This document shows positions 11,206-22,379 of a stretch of DNA of 64,000 bases, one piece after another. The notes beneath the pieces were generated by a model, which saw only the letters and a program-made list of their open reading frames with translations, was not told the DNA's origin and did no database searches. Position 1 is the stretch's first letter, and the number at the start of each line of letters is the position of its first letter. A program made the position numbers and the translations under genes. This stretch comes from Sphagnum magellanicum (lineage: Eukaryota > Streptophyta > Sphagnopsida > Sphagnales > Sphagnaceae): positions 1,180,501 through 1,244,500 of the forward strand of contig CM038911.1 in assembly GCA_021904315.1 (NCBI GenBank), in the 5' to 3' direction.

Positions 11206-13601
11206 GATTCCTCCCAGTAAGACAGTCTACCAGGAGATGCTTTGCAAGGTGGAAATCCTTGCGTGTCGATGTTATGCTCACCAATGGTGCAACAACCTAG
11301 TTCACCCTTGTTCCAAGCAAAGACGTCTTGGTATCTCTCCAGGATTCCCTAGAGTTGTTGCTACCCAATTTCACTTAAATCGGCGTCGATCCTGATTCGT
11401 TCACAAATTTCCTTCCATCTGGTTCCCGATTCATGACAACTGGGTGACATAAACTTTTCACTGGGCTCACAATCAGAATCGCCACCTTTTACCTGGATGG
11501 TTTGGAGTATCATCGAAATTGTAGAGTCATGTTGGGGACAGTGTTGTTGTAGCAACAATGGAACAGGTACATTATGTGTGGATTCATGCATAATCTGCCT
11601 GCTCTCCTCCGCATCAGCCATCCATTTGATCCAGTCGGCGTAATCATCCCCATCCGTGATCTCTTCTGTCATACTCCCGTCAGCCTGCTCCTGTAACATC
11701 AGTCGTAACATTTCCTGTGGCCCTTCTGAGTTGACCAGCTCCTCGAATTCCGCATCCACAAATTCATCCTCTGAATCGATCTGTTCTATTTGATGAGATT
11801 CCGAATCATAGTACTCACTGGTATCGCTGTCATCATCAGAATCTGAGGTGGATGCATTGTCCTCTTCATTGACCGTCTCTCGGTCCTGATTAGGTATTGC
11901 GCAACCATCTTGTTGGGCAAGTGTGTCCTTCCAAGTGGTTGACGTTTCTCGCACCATTGTACCCGCACTCATTCTCTGCAGTAAGTTCACCACAGTCAGT
12001 GGCAATACCTCCACATTGGTCCCAGGCCCGTGTCTTACCTGGATCAGACCTCGTTCCACATCAACCACCGCTCCAATCTTCATCAGAAAGTCCAGACCAA
12101 GTAGCACGTCGTACCTGTCCGTGTCTACTACCATGAAGGTCATGGCACATTGTATGCCCCCAATTCTCACTTGGATCTCATCAACTCGGCCCAATGCCCG
12201 AGTGATCACTCCTGATGCAGTCTTGTAACTCTCATTTCCTGTCACAAGATGCATTAACCCCAATTCTCTTACTACAGCAGCAGCCAGTACAGACATGGAT
12301 GCTCCTGTGTCTACTAATCCTTCAACAATGCAGTTGCTAATTTCCACAGGCAGATGTAGAGTTTTGCTCCGATGCGTCTTGTTGACGCAGATCTTCCTTA
12401 GTGACGGGAATGCAGAGACCACTGACACTTGATTCTCGGTGATCTCCGAATCCCTTCTTCTCCTTGCCAGCTTTACCAAGCTTTCAAGGTGCTCCAACTC
12501 TCCAGGAATCATGAGAATGGTTTCCATGGGAGATAGGGGAATCTTTCCCTTTATGAAATGTGACAAAATTTTGGACCTCACAGAAACGTCCCTGTTCGCA
12601 CCAACTCCCTCTCTTTCAGCTTCAGGGATTGGCGCAACTCCTCCTAGTGCTACATCAATCGAAGTTCTTCTCCTCGGCACTCGGGTGTAAGAAAATAAAT
12701 TTTTATTTCCACACAGCTCATTGAGCTGCTGCTCGATCGCTGTTCCATTGTCAAGCAACACTTCTAAGAAATTCGCAGCTTCGGCTGGCGATTTCCCATC
12801 TTTGGGCTTCTTCCAGCATTTGTCTTTAGAGTGCCCTAGTCCCGCACAGAAGGTACATGTGATTCCACAATTCTCTGTCTTATGCGACATATGGCACTTT
12901 GCACATTTTGGCCGTGTTTCATTTGGCATCGGACAGGCAGTGGCCATATGGTCCCCACCTTGACAGAGCTGACATGCTCCAAAGATAGCGGAAGAGGATG
13001 ATGATTTTGGATCATGTGAATTCCCCTTGAACAAATGGATGATTGTGTTGTTCAACGCAGCAACCTGTTTCTCTACATTGCTCTCCGACACCTCTTCTTC
13101 CTGTTCCTCTGGAAGAGACTCATATGGTGTTTCCCCGAGTTCACCCAGAACTCTCTCTACCTCTGTTGCAGCTCTGACCAGTTCTTCGATGTCTGTGAAT
13201 GTCCTTACCACGCAGAGCTTTCGGATCTCTGGCTTTAGTCTGGCCAAGAACCTCCTCCTCTGCTCTACGTCCGGTATCTTGCCCTTCCGAAATAACTTGT
13301 CCAAGCGTTCAAAATATTTCTGAACCCTTTCTTTGGGCTCTTACTTGATGGTGTCCATCCTCATTCGGATGTCATCAACATCTGTGTTTCCGTACTTCTA
13401 CACCATCAACGTCCGTGATTCAGTCCAGTCGGTCGGCATCGGCTGGAGCCTCCTATACCACTCCTTGGCTCGACCAAACAAATTCAGCTTAGCGATCTTA
13501 AATAGCTTATCGGCAGCCATGGTGAGCCACTCCGCCCAATCGTTCACATCCTCATGATCTCGACCCCAAAATAATTCATCCATTCCCTGCAGGCTCATCA
13601 T
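11206..13601 (-). pseudogene. Ty3/gypsy-type gag-protease-RT(start) polyprotein, broken
   Basis: This is the gag-pol of a Ty3/gypsy-type LTR retrotransposon. The first ATG is at 13599-13601, and one reading frame runs through to about 11206 with premature stops at 13398-13400 (TAG), 13341-13343 (TAA), 11361-11363 (TAG) and 11349-11351 (TAG). The order is: retrotransposon gag core (WLTMAADKLF, RAKEWYRRLQPMP); three zinc knuckles between about 12973 and 12816 (two CX2CX4HX4C and one CX2CX3HX4C); an aspartic protease with DTGAS near 12300 and YDVLLGLDFL further on; a long acidic linker; then the conserved start of the reverse transcriptase region (RYQDVFAWNKGELG at about 11345-11300, then IDTQGFPP). 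Homology ends near 11206, where the opposed LTR-like segment begins; the RT active site, RNase H and integrase are absent. The gag stops fall where related elements appear to have Gln. Confidence 0.85.
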
Positions 13602-13742
13602 TTCTACAGAAGTTCAATAACACAACAAAAATGCAACACTCCTCTACACTCAACCCAATTCAAAACAGATGCAAACAAAATTGCTCAGAAACTCAGCTGC
13701 TGCCACATAGTTCTAATTCTTGAAAAATAAATGTTGTCCGAA

Positions 13743-14400
13743 TCATTCATCGAACTCGGACTGAACACCCTCGGCTATCGGTTCTAGAGGCGCAATGTTG
13801 GATGGAATAGTGGTGAAGTTTTGCTCATCTGTAGACTCTTGCTGGAATTTCAATTCTCCTTCATTGTTTCGCCACAATCTCCAGCTAATGAGGCAGGATC
13901 GCGATCCGCCATGCTCCACTCGAAGCAAACGATCTCCTTCCTGAAATAAATCCTCGACACCAGGAATGTACAATCTCACAAAATGATTAGGTGACACCGC
14001 CGACTTAGGAATCCAAATATCCCCTAGTCTTGGTACTGCACGTTGTCTCTCAGCATATGCAGGAGCAACCTTACGCAAGGTAGGAGGTGAAGTAAAAGTT
14101 GGCCTGCAAGTCTGAGGTTGATGCCCACCCCCTTGCTCCATTGATGACCTTTAACCAAACTCGTGCACGAGTGTAGAAACCACTATGAGCTACTTCTACA
14201 GCGATGTCTCCTACATGAGCTTCGTCAGGGTTTATCCCTACAAGTCTCACTACTCCAAAACCTAGAAAGCGCAAAATCACAGCTCCTCTCTGCGGTCCGT
14301 TCTGAACAGTAAGGAAATCAAATCTACCAATAAGCTATTGCTCACGGATTTCCTGAGTCACCCGCTCGACAGGAATCCCCTCGTCACTGGACAAAGACAT
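13743..14400 (-). pseudogene. extra upstream ORF (ORF1) of the retrotransposon
   Basis: Between the primer binding site and gag lies a coding tract starting with ATG at 14398-14400 (MSLSSDEGIPVERVTQEI). It has an in-frame TAG at codon 22 (14335-14337), continues open to 14071, and shifts frame around 14130 into the ORF 14141-13743, which ends QSEFDE. Allowing for one stop and one frameshift, the ancestral product would be a little over 200 residues. It contains no zinc knuckle or gag core, and I do not recognise the domain. About 140 bases separate it from the gag ATG at 13601. Its position suggests a separate leader protein or an extended gag N-terminus; function unknown. Confidence 0.55.
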
Positions 14401-14465
14401 GATTCTCAACTATCATTCTATCTAAACATCTACAGGTTCTACCAAGGTTGGAAACACGGAACCAT

Positions 14466-14477
14466 GCTCTGATACCA
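14466..14477 (-). promoter_or_regulatory. primer binding site (initiator tRNA-Met)
   Basis: On the minus strand this reads TGGTATCAGAGC, the classic plant LTR-retrotransposon primer binding site complementary to the 3' end of initiator tRNA-Met. It lies between the LTR (higher coordinates) and ORF1, which fixes the element's orientation as minus. Confidence 0.85.
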
Positions 14478-15325
14478 AAAAGAGAGGGTCCTGAAAACAC
14501 AGCGCACTGACTACCTTCAACGAACCCAAGCGTCCACGTTTTCTTGAGTCACTGGCATACAACTTAGACCTCTAAAAACACAGCACACAACCTACCTACT
14601 GACTCTTTCAAACGAGCATCACGAAATCATAGACCTGCAAGCATTTTCTTCCTACACAGTAGCAGAACTGGATTTCAATGGATCTATCTCCTGCCTTACA
14701 CATTCCCACAGATGTCGGTAAGGGAAACTCTCTTGTTTCATTACAAACTCTATACATTCCCCGAAAGCACAAGCTTGCTTCCCGTCTGAAATGTTCACAA
14801 AAACATCAGATTCCTAGCACTCTCTGAGCTTCCTCTCTTTGATTCTCCTGCAGTAACTTGACTGATTGTCAGGCACAGCGGAAGTTTCTAACCTTCAACC
14901 AAACTACTATCTCACTAAGCTTTCTCTACCTTTTTACAAGGATTGCTCCTCCTCCTCCAATTCTTCTCTGTGCTCTCTTTTGATCACCCAAAAAAATCTA
15001 CTTTCCTAGTCTTCACCGAGTTTCTTCTTCTCTCCCAAAAACTCCGTCACATCCAAGCGTCCTGCCGTTCTGTTCTACACCAAGCTTCCCCATCAAGCTT
15101 TTCCTCCTTTTCCACCTTTCGGCGCATCAATGCAGCTCCACTCCTCTTCATCATTCGCGCCGCCTTCACTCCTGCACACCCACTCACATAAACGTCCCAT
15201 GCACAGCCATGCAACCATCATGGAGAAAAACATCCGCCGCCAAAATCAGGACGGCTTAATTATACCAAAGCACACCCTCAATGCCCAGGTGTTCACATTG
15301 TGTGGAGACCCACTTTGGTGTGACA
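14478..15325 (-). mobile_element. 5' LTR of the minus-strand retrotransposon
   Basis: This segment of higher GC directly precedes the primer binding site. On the minus strand it starts TGTCACACC at 15325 and ends either with TTTTCA at 14492 or directly at the primer binding site. The AT-rich background resumes right after 15325. Length is about 835-850 bp. I could not find a direct-repeat partner at the other end of the coding region. Confidence 0.6.
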
Positions 15326-15454
15326 TGGTAACCTCATACTTAAATAAGTAATATAAAAATATTGAAGTTCATTGATGAATGTTACAATATGTACATCAAA
15401 ACAAAAAATTCAATCAAGTTTATTACAATATGATGCCAAAAGTTTTCAACTTTT

Positions 15455-15535
15455 GAAGTGATAATCCAATGGTAAGGATTTGACTCCCCAAAGTGGAGGT
15501 GAGGAATTCAAATCCTCACACATGCAACATTGGCT
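15455..15535 (+). repeat. tRNA-derived SINE-like head
   Basis: The segment imitates a tRNA 3' half. CAATGGTAAGGATTTG resembles a D-arm/A box. CTCC and GGAG pair around a 7-base loop. GAGGA and TCCTC form a perfect 5-bp T-stem around ATTCAAA, a B-box-like core. There is no credible acceptor stem, so it is not a functional tRNA. A related arrangement is found near 54243. It is followed by a TAGCCTAGG-rich palindromic stretch (15535-15600). Confidence 0.4.
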
Positions 15536-15599
15536 ACCTAGGCTACCTTAGCTTTACATGGCTTAGGTAACTAGCCTAGGTTGCCTAGGCAAGTAGGTA

Positions 15600-17040
15600 A
15601 GTATTAACAGATAAATAAATATGATATATATATAATAAATCATATATAGTTATTGTCAAAATATTGTTGACTAGTAAAAAAGATAGTAAAAAAATCCAAT
15701 AAAAAAAACCTTGTTTTCTTGTAATGATTGTTTCACTAACACATCTTGTTGTTTTTGTAGTTCATGGGTGGATGGTGCCTTGGGTGAACTAGCACCTATT
15801 GTGACAAAACCCATAATTTGTTGGCCAACTATTGACAAAACACCTAGTAAATCAATTAAGTTATTAATAAACTAAATAGATAGGTTGATTTGAATGCCAA
15901 CCATCTGCTTGTTGGGTTTCTTATCAAAACATGAATGTTGGGTTATTTAATTTAATCATGCCTTCGTATCATTTTATTTTTTGGTTTGGCACTTACATTG
16001 TTTGTTTCAAGAGGTTTCATATTAGTATGAATTGAAAAAAACTATTCATATAACCTATTTTTCAAATAAAATTTGTTTGAGAAAGAGGGTCCATTCATTG
16101 TATAATGACCCACTACAAGCATAACCATTCTTAAATAAAACATAAATTTTGGTCCAATTCAACTTCAAATTTGGAAATATTCAAAATGATTATGTGATGT
16201 TATGTAACATATAGCTCTTTATGAGATGTAAAAATAATTTTCCATTATCAAAAAAAGGTTGAAAAACACTAATTTAGTAGTGTAACCATTCTTGAAGTCC
16301 TGAATTAGTCTTGAATTCAACTTGATTTGGGCTTGACTTAGGTTTGCTTTGCATGATTTTTTTGGAGTTGTTCATACTTTGCATAGATATAATAAGTATT
16401 ATATTTTTTTTTTGGATTTTTTATTTACAAACGCACCATTAATAAATTATAAATTAAATATCATTTATAGGTGTATTAAATACAATACAAATGGTCATAT
16501 TTGTTGTTAAAATCTCATCTAAAATTTTCTTGAATAAGAATTCATAAATTGAATATGGAATCCCAAATTTTTAAATAATAATTTTAATTCATTAAAATAT
16601 GTAAGGATTTATTAAAATTGTTCTTTGTGGTTAATTGTATGAGGTAAGTCTATAACTATTGTCAAAAAGTTAAATTCACATGGATGGATGCAACACAAAT
16701 GATAATCACTTATGGACATTTGGTTATATCAAAATATATTTAATAATCTCGGTCATCCATGCATTAGGTCTGGGGTTTAACGGGAAAAACAATGTGATGA
16801 ACAATTGTTCATTAGAATAGTCATAGGATTGAATGGGAAATTTGTGTTTGCTACCAAGTTGTCCAACTTTGAATTCCAAGCATTATCACCTAGGCATGGT
16901 GATGGCATTTCATAGCCTTTAACTTTGGTCAAATCAAGAATGTTGCATCTATGGGGAACTCAAGAGGCAAATATATGAATGACAAAGAGTTCATATGAAT
17001 TGAGAAGGCTATTTGGGAGACCTCAAAGTGCATCTTAAAT
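15600..17040. other. AT-rich spacer, nothing recognised
   Basis: Stop-dense in all frames, with low-complexity A/T runs. No repeat unit or gene recognised. Confidence 0.45.
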
Positions 17041-18430
17041 TTTTTGGAAGCTAAAAACGCCAATCTTGATTTAATTTTTTTCTATACACCTCCTAAGACT
17101 CCACCGCAACCTATTTCTGCAGAGCTTGAATCACATATCAATGAAGATTGTGGTAGGAGTTGCATAAAGATTTCCTTGGATGTTCATGAAACTATTCTAA
17201 TTCAAGTTGTGACCACCAAATGTGCTTACAAGTGTCCTCTAAAAATTACAAAGTAGTCACTTGAAAAAACATTATGCACCCAAATGCCTTCTATTAGTGT
17301 TGGTGGTTGTGAAGGATTAAAGGTAAATATCAAAATAACTTTGCTTCATCTATTGATATAATTTTGACATCATGATTTATTCTTTGTTTTAGGTTCCATT
17401 TCGGGTTATACATTTTGAGCTCATTTCGTATTTCCACTCATAAGTCAAGTTTTGATCATTATTTCATTAATATTGGTTGTAGGCTGGCATTTGTACCCAA
17501 CATGACTCATCATAGAAAAAACATTAATTTTATGTGGTTGAGGACCACAAATGAGGTGGACTTGAGTGGTGTAGACAATGAACATGATGACAAAGAAAGG
17601 ATAGAGTCGGTGATGAGAAACAATTAAAGAAGATTGGGAAGGGGCAAAAAAGGAACCAAATCAAGGAGGGGGAGCTTATCAAGCTTGGTATGCAAAGAAA
17701 CAAAAGGTAGACAATTGAGAATGGGTGAAGAGATTCTGAATGCACAAAGCGGCAATAGCCTTTGTAGAAGCAAAAGTTCTAGTTGCAAAGCCTTTGGACT
17801 CTGTAGAGGTTCCTACCTCCAAAAAAATTCTTTATAACAAAACCCAATTCCAGAAAGTCACTGTAGATGTGTCCAAGAAGATTACTTTATTTATAGTTGA
17901 ACGAATCAAAGATTTTGATTCTAATGCCCATCACATCATGCTTGAAATTTTTCTTTCCCATTCATTGCTTAATGGTATGCTTCCTAATTACCTTACGGAT
18001 TTAAAATGTGTTAAGTGAAACCATGAGATATTATCAAACATGAAGGTGGGAATTACAAAGCACTTAACAAGTCTAAGGAATTTTGATTTAATTGTTGTTA
18101 AAGAGATTCTATGTATGCTAGCATCTAGTTCATCCAATGGTAGTAGTAGGGGTGTTGCAAGAATTTTGGGTGTGGATAAACTTAACATTTGAAAGGCCTT
18201 GGGGAGACGAGTATAGTTGGACACCATGAACCTATGTTTTTTGGATTACAAGGAAGCAAGCTAAACATTCAAATGTTCTACCTCAATCCTTGAAGGATTT
18301 GGTAATACAATTTTGGACAAACCAAACCACAAGTTCACCCAATTGTAAAGACGTTGTGAGACGTTGCATTCACGTCAAGGTGTATGAGGAGCATGCAGCC
18401 CACTACCTCCAAATTTCATAAGTAACTCCT
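17041..18430 (+). pseudogene. N-terminal part of decayed DDE-type transposase
   Basis: Broken forward reading frames together look like one coding region. Readable parts are 17044-17256 (Cys-containing), 17415-17627 (ends in charged ERIESVMRNN), 17740-18018 and an unlabelled continuation to about 18420 (LPQSLKDLVIQFWTNQT, then KDVVRRCIHVKVYEEHAAHY). The last block matches the helical region that precedes the catalytic domain in the family of the 22380-24765 remnant, so this may be its displaced 5' half. Stops and frameshifts are numerous. The linkage of the two halves is inference. Confidence 0.4.
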
Positions 18431-18679
18431 CCATTACCTCCAAGTTGTATTGTGATTGTTTTTTCATTCTTTAGTAATTTTAACAATTTTAGTTTTGTGT
18501 AATTTTCAAAAAACTTTGTTGCTAAAGTTGTAGTACTTCTTATTGCAATTTGTTGATAGAGCTCTAATAGTTGTTGTAGCTTATTGACAAAGTTGTACTA
18601 TTTGCTGCAACTTGTAGATCTAGTTGTAGTTCAAGACAATTACAGGAAATTAGCATTGGTATTTTTTCCATACAATTTG

Positions 18680-19060
18680 TCATGTTGTTTTTCTTAACCA
18701 AGTGCTAAGTGCTTAAATGCATGACTTGTCAATAGTTGCTGAATGTTGAATGTTAAGTTGTTATGTTGTTAAATGTTGAATGCTATGTTGTTATTTTTTT
18801 GGGTGTTGAGTGCTAAGTTACTAAATGGTGAATTTAAGTTGGTAAATTGATGAGTGTGAGTGCTAAGTTGGTAAATTCTTGTAAGTTTAGTGCTAAGATA
18901 TTGATGTGCCAATTTTATGAAGGGTGAATGCTAAGGTGTTAAGTTGTTGGTGCTAAGGTGCTAAGGTGGTAATTTTATGAGTGATGAGTGCTAAGGTGCT
19001 AAGTTGTTGTGTATTGAATGTTAAGGTGCTATTTGTTAAATGCTAAGGTGTTATAGTACT
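18680..19060. repeat. degenerate GTGCTAAG/GTTG short repeat
   Basis: Irregular, diverged copies of a 15-30 bp motif (TGAGTGCTAAGTTGTTAAAT-like) follow one another. The period is not constant, consistent with an old minisatellite. Confidence 0.6.
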
Positions 19061-19319
19061 TCTTGACTACTTTTGCTCCAGTCTTGAATTGTTGAATGGT
19101 GAGTGATAAGGGTTATTTAGTGGTTAACTCATTAGCAAATCATCACATAAGCAACACAACACCCACATGTGGTTTGTTTTTGTCATAGGAGATCCACTGT
19201 TTCCACCTAGTGTTGAAGTAGTGGTTGGATGTTTATGTAATTTTCAAATGCTAGTTGGGTGTTATAACATTGTGATAAGTGATGAAGTTTTCTACACTGG
19301 TTCAAGGACTTCAAATTAA

Positions 19320-21215
19320 GGGGATCTTTTCAAATGTTCAATATGTATGTCATTATGTAGTGTGTAAAATATAATTATTTTTGGTGGATTTTGGAACTTT
19401 TGAATTTTTTCCTTTTCAACCCATCTCTCCCTATCTACATATATATTACAGTTCCTTTTTGATGTTTCCTATAGTGGTTGTGACTATAGGTCTAGAGGAA
19501 AAACTTGAACTCTTTGTACCTCCTTTTCGAAATTTTGTTAATGGTCTGATAGGTTATTTATAACATCCATGAGAATGTTAAAGTTTGGGATTGTAACAAT
19601 GGGCATTGAAACTTTTTGCAGTGGAGGAGGAGGCTTGAAATTAAAATGAAGTGATGTTTGATTTTGTAGTGTGCAATACCCAATTGTCTCCATGAGTATT
19701 TCAAGTTGATGTTGGGTTTTTTGTTGTTTAAAAAACGATCCATCTTTCTTTATCTACCTATTTTTCTTGGACATTTCATTTTCAATATTTCTTAGATAGT
19801 GCTCGAGATTATAAGAGCTAGAAACTTACTTGCTTCATTTTTTTTTTAGGTGTTTTGTTGAACTAATAGGTTATTTGCTGAAGTTCAAGGTTACATAATA
19901 GATGGGCATTTATAGTGGAGGAGGCTTGTCCATTTAAAAGGTGATGTTGATCAATATTTCATTATGTGGTGTGCAATAACTAGAAATATTTCCATGAATA
20001 GTTCAAGTTCTTTTATTTATGTTTCATAGACCCATTTCGTTCTCTATTTTCCAACTTCTTTCTCTGATCTCTTTTAGTCTTTCATAGTTACTTTTCAATA
20101 TTTCATGGACTAAACGCATGAGTCTGTAGGTCTAGGTTTCGATTTAATTCCATGGACAAAGTGCTTGAGTTTGTAGGTCCAGACTTAGTTACTTACTAAT
20201 CTTTGAAATTCTTTGATTTATGCTACTTAGACCCATCTTTCTTTTTATTCCAACTTCCTTCTCTAAATTCTCTCAATCTTTTGAACATTTACTTTTCAAA
20301 CTTTCATTGAATGCATGAGTGTGTAGGTCCAGACTTAGTTACATGTCAATCTTTGAAATTCTCTAATTTATGCCGCTTAGACCCATTTTTCTCTATTCTA
20401 GCTTCCTTTTATGATTTCTTCAATTTTTTTGACCATTTACTTTTTAATCCTTCAATTAAGTGCAGGAGTCTATAGGTCTAGAGTTTGACATAAGTTCAAA
20501 TTTTGACTTAATTCCATGGATTAAGTGCCTAAGTTTGTAGGTTTAGGCTCAATTACTTATCAAGCTTTCAAAGTCTTTGATTTATGTTTCTTAGACCCAT
20601 GATCTCTCTTAGTTTTACATCATTGATTTTTAATCTTTCATTGACTAAGTGAATGAGTTTGTAGGTTTAAAGTCTGTAATTCTAGGTTTTGATAGTCTTT
20701 CATGGACTAAATGCCTAAATTTGTAGGTCCAAATTAGTTACTTGTCAATATTTCAAAATCTCTAATTTATATTGCTTAGATGGTCCATGATCTCTCTTTC
20801 TATGTTCCAATTTCCTTCTTTGATCTCTTTTAATCTTTCATAGTTATTTTTTAATCTTTCATGGACTAAATCGATGAGTCTATAGGTCGAGAGCCCACAA
20901 GACTAGGTTTTTGACTTAATTCCATGGACTGCTCTTATTTAAGTTTATAGGTCAGATTCAATTATTTCTCAATCTTTGAAATGCTTTGATTTATGTCATT
21001 GAAACCCATTTCTTTCTATGCGTTCTAGCTTGCTTTTTATTATCTTTCTTAATATTTCACAATTATTTTTGAATATTTCGTGGATTGAATGCATGAATTA
21101 TAGGTCTAGAATATGTAGGTCTAAAGTCCATAAATCTAGGTTTTGACTTAATTCTATGGAATGAATGCCTGAGTCTATAGGTCTAGATTCAATTACTTGT
21201 TAAAACCATGGGAAT
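19320..21215. repeat. degenerate higher-order tandem repeat
   Basis: At 19320-19990 three diverged copies of a ~310-bp unit share TTATGTAGTGTGTAA-like and CCATCT..CTATCTAC-like blocks. From about 20000 to 21215 roughly six copies of a 150-225 bp unit follow. Each has an AGACCCAT..TCTCTTTCT block (near 20030, 20228, 20379, 20593, 20777 and 21000), then CTTTCATGGACTAAGTGC and GAGTCTGTAGGTCTAG blocks. The copies vary in length and sequence, so this is an old array. No coding potential. Confidence 0.75.
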
Positions 21216-21282
21216 GTTCTAATTCTTAATTGTTATAGATCATGGGTATTTCCAGAATTCTATGCAACATGGGGACATTTGG

Positions 21283-22170
21283 TGTCACAACCTTAACCTC
21301 GGGCTCATGACCAAAGCAAGGGCTTGCAAAGGTGCGAGCTAAGAATGAAGCCCGAGAGTCACATTTCATGCTTTCGGGAGTGTAGGAGAGTGTGAGGGAA
21401 TGAACCCACACACTCCCAAGTGAGCTCTCATTTTGGGAGTTAGAGTCCTAATGGACTCCCAAATTTTTAAAGTTTTCAGGGGTCAAAGTTCATTGGATTA
21501 AAGAGTTCCTTATACCATTGGAAAGATTTTGAGACGTAAATGTCTAAAATGAGCTTGCATGATCCATTTGGATGGTTAAAACAAAAGTTATGGCCAAAAG
21601 AAGGGTCAGGATTCAATTTGTCAATTTGATTCCTGACCACTAAAAGTTGGGAATCACCTTGATTTACTTAAGTGCAGGTGGCGTGCCACATATAGTTGGA
21701 AAGCTCTCAACAAGGGCTACAACTTTTTTTAGATCTCTTCTTAATCGTAGGTCTGCACAAAAGTTATGGGCTTTCAAAGTCGTGGAAGTCCCCATTTCAC
21801 GAATTTCGGGACAAAATGACATTTGGGTGCAGGGCCCGTGGCCAAGCATAGAAAATACTATAAGGGGGAAGGTGGTGGCTTCCCCAAAGTCTTGGCCGTG
21901 GTGAGTCTTATGAGTTCGTGTTTGCCCGTGGCTTGTCCGTGCACCAAAAATGTTCCAATTATGCACTAACCAACTTGTTGTTGGTTTGTGTGAATCCGTG
22001 TGAATAATTGACTCACTTATCACTTGTCCTAGTCCCCATCCCAGAGCTCCAACACGCCCCTCTAACCTTAAAATGTTGCGAACTAAAGAGCATACCCCAA
22101 CTCTTTATCCTTCCATTCTTTTCACCTTTGACTCGTAGTTGAATCTATTAACAAGTTTGGGGGTGTGTCA
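21283..22170 (+). mobile_element. solo LTR, copy 1, TSD TTTGG
   Basis: This 888-bp segment starts TGTCACAACC and ends GGGTGTGTCA, with exact 5-bp flanking duplication TTTGG at 21278-21282 and 22171-22175. There is no primer binding site, polypurine tract or coding sequence, as expected of a solo LTR left by LTR-LTR recombination. A promoter-like TATAAGGGGG core lies at 21859-21868. Related copies occur at 38274-39183 (plus) and 56392-57274 (minus). ORFs at 21647-21904 and 21664-22023 fall inside it and are not genes. Confidence 0.88.
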
Positions 22171-22379
22171 TTTGGAATTAACAGTGGATGTTATAATTAG
22201 GGCAACATAAACAAGTGATATACAAAAAAATATTATTTAAATTTGTGTTGTGCATGTGTGTAATTGGAGTTCTTCACAACTTTCAAGGTATTACACCCTA
22301 GTGCTCCTATCATGCTCACATTATTTCAAGCATTGAAGCCATGTTTTGTACAACGGTTGAAACATTAGAATACATGTTG

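Noticed and set aside
11897-13323. Plus-strand ORFs of 67-101 codons
   Set aside because: They are antisense to the gag-protease coding region of the retrotransposon.
21647-22023. ORFs on both strands, 85 and 119 codons
   Set aside because: Both lie inside solo LTR copy 1; a similar ORF arises in copy 3 (56596-56856) because the LTR sequence is shared.
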